From positions 1-22,500 of the forward strand of contig JAHBMJ010001866.1 of the NCBI GenBank assembly GCA_018398765.1: DNA of 22,500 nt. The letters run 5' to 3'. Within the stretch, counting starts at the first letter, position 1; each line of letters opens with the position of its first letter. The DNA is from Chromera velia (lineage: Eukaryota; Sar; Chromeraceae). The notes under the pieces were generated by a model, which made no database searches, was not told the origin of the DNA, and saw only the letters and a program-made list of their open reading frames with translations. Position numbers and translations under genes: made by a program. Shown one piece after another: positions 17,209-22,500 of the stretch.

Positions 17209-17227
17209 GATAGTACAATGTACTATC
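17209..17227. repeat. Subterminal palindrome, right side of the 8-bp-TSD element
   Basis: GATAGTACAATGTACTATC, two bases from the right inverted end. GTACTATC/GATAGTAC arms also pair over 17188-17216. It is the counterpart of 15610-15628. Confidence 0.6.
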
Positions 17228-17242
17228 CGTTTGGCAACCATG

Positions 17243-17250
17243 GCCTTACC
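17243..17250. repeat. Right 8-bp target-site duplication
   Basis: GCCTTACC, the partner of 15535-15542. Confidence 0.75.
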
Positions 17251-17655
17251 AGAAGTAGAAACGTTTGAAAAAAACGGCAAATGTTGAACCAAGGGGGGGG
17301 GATTCTGCCTCGTATTTTGTATTAAACCTGCCAAACGTTAGACATCTATTAAAGATGGGCCGATACTAGCCTGAGGGCCGATGACGATGACATCATAGTA
17401 ATACGGTGATGGTATGATGAATCATTGATGATGATGGAGATGATATTATAAGCCTGAGCTCTAAATATCAATAATCATGCATAATAAACCCATATCAATT
17501 ATATGCTTGAAAAACTGTGACTAGTATAAGACATCAAAACTAAATTCATACTTTTATATGAAATCCTAACTAGAATCATGAATTGAAACGGAAGAAAGGA
17601 ATTGCTTTCTATATTTATGTATGTGCAGTTTACAGGATAATAATGTTTAGTATAA
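17251..17655. other. AT-rich spacer between two elements, no gene seen
   Basis: Contains an ATGATG-rich patch at about 17385-17445 and a G-run at 17293-17301. No coding frame of note. Confidence 0.4.
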
Positions 17656-18240
17656 CCCTGCAAGTTTGAGTAATTTAGATCGATGAGTAATTTAAAGTAA
17701 TTTAGAGTAATTTAGCTTAGTAATTTAAAGTAATTAATTTAAAGCAATTTAGAGTAATTTGATTTCTCGTGAACCATAATTAAAGAGTTAAACATGGGGC
17801 CACGTAAAAATTTATTTGAGTGCCAATGGCACGTAAGACCCCCCCCCCCCCCCNCCCCCCCCTCAGACCTTCTTGCTTTGATACGCAAACGTTTTTGTTT
17901 AAAAAAAAAGTTTTTGACACTAACTTTTTTACCGTTTAGAGTCCAAAATCATGTTGAACAACCACTAAAACTTAACTTAACTTGAAAAACTTATCAAAAA
18001 CTTGTAAAAAAACCAAATTTAAATCATTATACAAAAATTATCTGATCGATACACATCTGCGACAGGTAACAGGTTTGTTCACTGAAATTTAATGATCAAA
18101 CGGCAAAGTGCACAGGCATTAGATTATCTTTCCTGTGATATATGAGAAGGGAGGACGTGTAGTCCTCGATCGGCTTATTATTTTTACTAAACAGTCCCCC
18201 GAGGACATCCCGGTTGCCCAGTCCTCCTTCAATTCGGGCG

Positions 18241-18279
18241 ATAAGTTTAGGATGATCTAGGTGAAGCACCTAAACTTAT
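18241..18279. repeat. Hairpin inside the long-inverted-repeat element
   Basis: ATAAGTTTAGG (18241-18251) pairs perfectly with CCTAAACTTAT (18269-18279). There is no T-run or gene context to make it a terminator. Confidence 0.5.
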
Positions 18280-19098
18280 TCGAAGAAGAAAGAGAGAAGT
18301 CAACTGAACATAGTTGGACTTACGAATAGAAATGAAGAATGTCAATCCGGTAGATGCCCACAAGAACACGAAGATCTTCGAAGCATCCGAGAAATCGATC
18401 GATCAATCAAGATGAAGTCTAGACGCGAAGACAAAGAGCAGACTTTCTATCCACTTCAAACCACGCAATCGGATCCACTCGAATTCTTAGAATCGATAGT
18501 GTCCAAAGCAAACCACGCTTCAGTTGCTTGGACAGCGAAGAGATCATATCGAATGGACCGCGGTGATCAATCGACGGGCAGATTGATGGCCCCGGAAAAT
18601 GACTCATTGCATGCCTCATAAAGCGAAAATCCGCGTGCACAGGCGGGGTACTGAAATAACGACGCACGCAGTTCTCTCATGCTGCACGCTTTACCTCTGA
18701 AGCGCTCTGAAGCTTTACGTCGGGGTAAACCCAGACAATCAAACCACCACCACCCCCCCCTCTTCCCATAACAAATATAGTGCCAGCGCATCAGAGGAGA
18801 CTTGTCAGGGGGGGGGATGAGGGAATCGTGGAGGGGGAATGAAAATATTAGACAATTTTTCAAAATTTTGGACCTCTGGTGCTTCAGAACCAGATGACAT
18901 CTGGAGAAACCATTTAGTAGCTTTTATGTGGCAACCATAGGGATCAAGATTGAGCACTTACGGCTTGTCCACCAGACCCCACTGAGATGAATGCCTAAAA
19001 AAGGCTCGATGGCACGCAAAGACCCCCCCCTTCAAGCGGCCTCCTCCTAGAGCCCATTTGCATACCATTGGTACGCAAATGAATTTTTACATGGCCCC

Positions 19099-19159
19099 CA
19101 TTCAAACTAACAGTGCTTAAAAGTCTATATAAGAGCTATGCGCACTGTTAGTTTGAATG
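19099..19159. repeat. 61-bp hairpin insert in the right arm, absent from the left arm
   Basis: A perfect 18-bp inverted repeat, CATTCAAACTAACAGTGC (19099-19116) and its complement (19142-19159), encloses a 25-nt loop with TATATAAG. Aligning the two arms of the 17656-19347 element, the left arm passes from AAGAGTTAAAC to ATGGGGCC with no such sequence (17782-17800). The hairpin is therefore a later insertion or was lost from the left arm. Confidence 0.7.
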
Positions 19160-19347
19160 ATTAACTCTTTATGGTTGACGAGAAATCGACCTCTAAAGTT
19201 TGACCCAAATTAGTAATTTAGCTTTCCAAATTACTTTAGTTTACTATTCTAAATTACTTTAAATCACTCCAAATGGCTTTAAATTACTTTAAATTACTAA
19301 GCTAAATTACTTTAAATTACTCATCTAAATTACTCAAACTTGCAGGG

Positions 19348-19727
19348 AACAGTATTCTGTGCGCGTCTGTCCCTGCATGTGTGGCTAGGTGTGTGGTCTC
19401 TCTTTCTGCACACAGGTCGGTGGCTAGGTCGGTGGTTGACTGGCTTGTTGCCGGAGGGAAAGCCGGTTCGATCTGGCTAAGCAAGTTCTTTTCCTTCTCT
19501 ATTCTCCTCGTTGACTTACGAATTCGGCGACAAACAAAGAAACAGGGACCAGGAACACCCCCGTAGCTTGTGAGGAGACAGCAACACTGAACTTCCTTCT
19601 TCCATCCCTCATCCTGTCTCAGTTTTGTGCGTCTCAAGGAATCAGAAACGACTTTTTGTAGAACGTAAATTCTTCTGTCTGCCATCGCTTCTTTCTTTCT
19701 GCACTGAATGCTCTACTCGATGCTCAA
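19348..19727. other. 3' flank of SCO1, no gene seen
   Basis: GC content recovers here after the transposon belt. A minus-strand frame at 19317-19685 runs through it without protein-like motifs and overlaps the end of the inverted-repeat element. It presumably includes the SCO1 3' UTR (transcribed leftward). Confidence 0.35.
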
Positions 19728-21079
19728 TCAATCGTCATCATCGTCATCATCACTTGCCTGTCCCTTCTTTTTCATTTTCTCCCTCGCCAAATCTTCCTCA
19801 ATGGTTTTAATCACCTTATCAGCATATTCCCTCACAGTCAAATTCTTGCCAAAAAAGTCCTTGAACTTTCCGTTCTTCCCCATCAGATAGTGAATAATCG
19901 AGTGATCCACAAGGTAATCATCCTCACCGCTCTTGATCCCCGTGTTGTAGTACACCCTGAAGGCTTTGGTGACGCCCTTGATGTCCTCCTCCGTGCCCGT
20001 CAAACCGATCAGGCGGGGGTGAAATTCCTCGCAGTACTCTTGGACCGTGTCAGGGTCGTCTCTCCGGGGGTCCACTGTGATGAAAATCGGCTGCAAGCAA
20101 AAGGGGGGGAAGGGAGGGAATCGCAAGAAGCCACAGCAAGAGATGGATCAAAGAGAGAAAAAGAGAGAGAGAGAGAGAGGAGTGAGAACCCGTACACAGA
20201 GGTCCACGCAATGGTGCAGAGACGGACTTTCTGCTTCTTTCTTTTTCTCTTTCTTGCGCACTGCCTAAGAAGCGTTCTTCTGCACCTTTACAGACGACAG
20301 CCAAGTCCTCTTGAGCGTACACGGGGGAAACAACGAAACGTTGGGTGAGAAAGAATGGGTGGGCACTGGGAAGAAAAATAGTGAAGAGTCGACGGAAGTT
20401 TCTAATTTCCTCCACCATATCATGACAAGCACGTGGAACACGGCAGGACTTGGCTGGTATGGGGACTGACTTGAACCAGCTCCCCGTACTTCTTGTCGAT
20501 GATCTCGATGACCTGCGCCTGCTTCTCCATTTCTTGGGGACAGATGTCGGGACACAAAACAAAGCCAAAGTAAATCAACTGATACTTCCCTCTGAAATCT
20601 GCGCTTGAAATTTTCTTTCCACCCTTCCCCGTCAACGTCCAGTCACACCCCAAATTGGGTTTGCCGATTGTTGTTTCCGACGTCTCCGCTATCCTTTTGC
20701 TCTCGAGACGGGCCATCTCGATAGAGTAGAGCCAGTAAATTGCACCACACAAGGCTGAGGTCACCAAAGCGGACCGCATAGTCCATGCTGACTGCTGGTG
20801 TGCTTTCTTTGCCTGCTTAATTTGCCTCTTCTCCTCCTCCGCGCTGCTCGCACGTGAGTCGTCGGACTTCGGTGGTGATGGGGGTTTCTGCATCTCCCCT
20901 GTAGGGCCCTTCAGAAAGTCTTCCTTCAAAATGTTCCGCGCAACCACACTTGTACACAGCAACCTTTGCTGTCGTCTGAAAGGCAGGACAGACAATGACT
21001 TCATATGGAGTCCCAGCACAGGCCCCCCTCGCATGGAGAGCAGTCGTTTCATTAGGGGAGCTCTCATCTTGATACGCAT
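19728..21079 (-). CDS. SCO1: SCO1/SenC family mitochondrial copper chaperone for cytochrome c oxidase
   Basis: Exons complement(20471-21079) and complement(19728-20090), joined in phase 0 across a 380-nt intron (20091-20470) with GTCAGT donor and TTGCAG acceptor. The protein is 323 residues; animal and yeast SCO proteins are about 300. SCO proteins deliver copper to the CuA site of cytochrome oxidase subunit II in the intermembrane space. Visible features are an Arg-rich presequence (residues 1-50), one membrane span (about 103-120), the FGFVLCPDICP copper motif with Cys176 and Cys180, the conserved ITVDPRRD and LIGLTGT blocks, and the copper-ligand His266 in DYLVDHSII. The copper ligands are intact. 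The start is the first in-frame ATG; the frame extends upstream only through non-ATG codons. Oddities are a charged Lys/Glu linker before the span and a C-terminal tail ending in seven Asp. It is divergent from the hydrolase gene at 21599. Confidence 0.93.
20091..20470 (-). other. SCO1 intron
   Basis: On the minus strand GTCAGT immediately follows the Gln codon of ELVQ, and CAG precedes the Pro codon of PIFITVD. The join reproduces the uninterrupted SCO family sequence. It contains a GA run at about 20155-20180. Confidence 0.85.
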
Positions 21080-21598
21080 CAGTCCGTTCCCAACTTCACT
21101 CACTGCCCAGGTCTGAAGTTTGCACCAGAGAAGTCTCCCCGTCAATCTGAGAACGTCTTACTGCATGGTCGCACTTGCTCGACTTCACCTGATGGCTGCA
21201 GCTTTTTGGCCGACTGGTCATGGCTGGTCTAAAAGTTGAATTCTCACAGTGCAATGCACCTGCTGGCCGTCTCCGCGTCTCCCAGCAAAAGCGCAGAATT
21301 CGGACGGCCGGGGCCGAGCGAACTTTCAGTCAGCATGCATGCACCGAAATGGATTGAAGCTCAGTACGCGGCAAGCTGGTGCTTCTTATACACATCTTCT
21401 GCACACACAGAAGCTTTGGCACTTGAATGGGGACTGTCGTGCATGTCTCTGTTTGATGAGTTCTTGAGTTGAGCTGAGGGATCCTTGCCTTATGAGATTT
21501 TGACAGCTGAAATTGTGGAACATCTAAGTTTTCTTCTTGCCGTCTCTGCTTCTCGTCTCTGAACAGACCTCGATCGTTAACCAAACCCATCTGAGAGA
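21080..21598. promoter_or_regulatory. Shared 5' region between divergent SCO1 and ADP-ribosylglycohydrolase genes
   Basis: Head-to-head start codons lie 519 bp apart, so promoters and 5' UTRs of both genes must lie here or nearby. No TATA box or other defined element was recognised. Short frames on both strands (for example 21236-21472) show no protein-like character. Confidence 0.5.
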
Positions 21599-22500
21599 AT
21601 GGCCAATGCAGGAGCCTGCGTGTGTACAGAGAAGGATGAAGAGGGAACACGAAGAGACGAAATGCTGCGACTCTTCCACGACGTGCACTTCGCCGTCGAC
21701 GCCCTCCAAAACGCCCACCTGGGCCGCGAGACGCTCTCCGGGTTCTCTTACTTCACCTCAGCCCAGCTGCAGACTGGCAAAGTCGGAAGGCGCGTATTAT
21801 CCCGAGCACTAGACCCTCTGGAAGACAGAGCAGTCGGGTGCCTCCTCGGTCTCGCCATCGGGGACTCTCTTGGGGCTCCATTGGGTCTGTCTGGCCTTCT
21901 ATCTACTTTGTCTTTGTCTTTGTCTTTCTCCTCTCTGTGTGAGTGTTTGAATGCTCCAGTGAGGATCTGTGACCATCAAAACCTGCGTACCCTGTGTGTC
22001 CCCTTCAAATAATGCTCCAGTACTCTCCCCTGTTCCACACATCCCTTGCACGAATCTGATCGATCCATTCATACATGCATCTTTGCACCCCTACTCATCC
22101 TGCCCCGAACATACGTCTCTGTATCAATCTGTCTATCCGTGTGCATGCATTTCGTGCTGCAGAGTTTTCGCCTGTCCGGTACGGGGACACGAGCTACACG
22201 GGATTCGACGACGCTGCGGTGTGGAGCGGGTCGTCGAGTGCGGACTCGCCCTCCCACGGGCAAAACGCTTTCAACCACAGGAGAAACGCTTTCCAACTCA
22301 AACCTGGGTGAGGGGGTGGGAGGTTGGATTGATTTGGGTATTCATTCCTGTTGCAACAAACGATTGGTTGGTCCCACAAGTCTGATGTGCCTCTGTTTGT
22401 TCGCCTGCTTGTCCCGAATAGGCTTGGGTTACAAGGAGAGAAAGCAGAACAGGGCGCAGCGAGAGAAGCGGGAATCTTCATTTTCCATTCGTCTCCTTTC
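21599..22500 (+). CDS. ADP-ribosylglycohydrolase (DraG/ARH) family protein, 3' partial
   Basis: Exon 1 is 21599-21884 (ATG start) and exon 2 is 22163-22307, separated by a 278-nt intron (GTCTGT donor, CTGCAG acceptor). The phase-1 join makes the Glu of GDSLGAPLEFSPVRYGD, exactly the family pattern. ARH/DraG enzymes remove ADP-ribose from proteins or related substrates using two metal ions. Visible here are a ~75-residue N-terminal extension, the family opening RAVGCLLGLAIGDSLGAP (GDSLGAP at residues 88-94) and the end of exon 2 at FQLKPG, where the family normally continues with the metal-binding (Q)WTDDT motif. That motif is not in the window. A possible third exon from 22422 (AG at 22420-22421, after a GTGAGG donor at 22308) reads in phase but gives GLGLQGEKAEQGAA rather than WTDDT, so it is doubtful. 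Residues 116-143 are a Ser/Asn-rich family-specific segment. Catalytic competence cannot be judged. Confidence 0.85.
21885..22162 (+). other. Intron 1 of the ADP-ribosylglycohydrolase gene
   Basis: GTCTGTC follows CCATTGG at 21884, and TGCTGCAG ends at 22162. Splicing creates the conserved APLEFSP join, which fixes both sites. Confidence 0.85.

Larger units (their letters stand above)
15543..17242. mobile_element. 1.70-kb DNA transposon with 13-bp TIRs and exact 8-bp target duplication
   Basis: The left end CATAGTTGCCATA (15543-15555) and the reverse complement of the right end, CATGGTTGCCAAA (17230-17242), match at 11 of 13 positions. Both are flanked by the identical octamer GCCTTACC at 15535-15542 and 17243-17250. 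An 8-bp duplication is characteristic of hAT and some other cut-and-paste superfamilies. Related near-palindromes lie just inside both ends (15610-15628 and 17209-17227). The interior carries a C-run with an N (15850-15877) and a Cys-rich reading frame at 16285-16953. No hAT BED finger or RW dimerisation block was recognised, so the superfamily is tentative and the element may be non-autonomous. Confidence 0.75.
17656..19347. mobile_element. 1.69-kb long-inverted-repeat element with GTAATTTA subrepeats
   Basis: Both ends read CCCTGCAAGTTTGAGTAATT inward. The left arm (17656 to about 17830) and right arm (about 19060-19347) also share, in mirrored order, tandem GTAATTTA units, TTTCTCGT.AACCATAA, AAGAGTTAA, GGGGCCA.GTAAAAATT and a CCAATGG palindrome. 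Next to the left arm is a C-run containing an N (17841-17862); a similar C-run follows GGCACGCAAAGA at 19023-19030. The 1.2-kb interior shows only weak frames (18412-18621 plus, 18567-18863 minus) without recognisable domains, and a hairpin at 18241-18279. No transposase was seen, so it is probably non-autonomous. A target duplication is not clear; AGTAT occurs near both edges but not adjacent to the ends. Confidence 0.72.

Noticed and set aside
18412..18863. Two short frames inside the long-inverted-repeat element
   Set aside because: No recognisable motif, overlapping on opposite strands, and broken on either side.
19455..19490. GGTTCGATC resembling a tRNA T-arm / B box
   Set aside because: A possible 5-bp stem exists, but the loop is 8 nt and no matching acceptor stem, anticodon arm or A box could be found upstream.
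1..22500. CRISPR array, bacterial operon or bacterial ribosome-binding sites
   Set aside because: Repeats are simple microsatellites without unique spacers, and the genes are spliced; the window is eukaryotic.

Overview
This is nuclear DNA of a eukaryote with an intron-rich, repeat-laden genome. The evidence is spliceable exons with compatible phases, a mitochondrially targeted SCO1-type copper chaperone, long low-complexity proteins, simple-sequence arrays inside introns, and a belt of decayed DNA transposons. The style (very large disordered proteins, many (CAGA)n/(GTCA)n introns, N-interrupted homopolymers) suggests a large-genome protist, possibly an alveolate such as a chromerid alga. 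That assignment is inference; nothing in the window proves the species.

Layout. 1-230: intron with a G-run tract, an ATGAGT/ATGAGC hexamer array and a GT run. 231-11177 (+): one very large gene, 5' end outside the window, reconstructed here as seven exons (231-387, 776-1410, 2068-2286, 2752-3721, 5374-6386, 7051-10140, 10368-11177; about 2,297 residues). Its N-terminal part carries a cyclic-nucleotide-binding (CNB) domain split by a roughly 165-residue insertion, then half of a second CNB domain, then about 1,950 residues of mostly disordered Ser/Pro/Arg-rich sequence. An alternative reading ends a first gene at the TAG at 6402-6404 and starts a second gene before 7051. Introns 2, 4 and 6 carry large simple repeats.

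11178-19350: an AT-rich, gene-poor belt of mobile-element debris. It holds two copies of a ~250-bp dispersed repeat, a 331-bp Tc1/mariner-type MITE with TA duplication, a 1.19-kb foldback element, a 1.70-kb element with 13-bp inverted ends and an exact 8-bp target duplication carrying a Cys-rich reading frame broken by one TAG, and a 1.69-kb long-inverted-repeat element with a 61-bp hairpin insert in one arm. There is also a decayed minus-strand reading frame at about 14880-15180.

19351-22500: two recognisable housekeeping-type genes in head-to-head orientation. SCO1 runs on the minus strand (21079 to 19728, two exons). The first two exons of an ADP-ribosylglycohydrolase (DraG/ARH) family gene lie on the plus strand (from 21599, running off the window). 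About 520 bp between their start codons should hold both promoters. The large CNB gene, SCO1 and the hydrolase have no obvious functional link. The most notable material is the transposon belt, especially the 15543-17242 element, and the coincidence of (GTCA)n repeats with GTCAGT splice donors.
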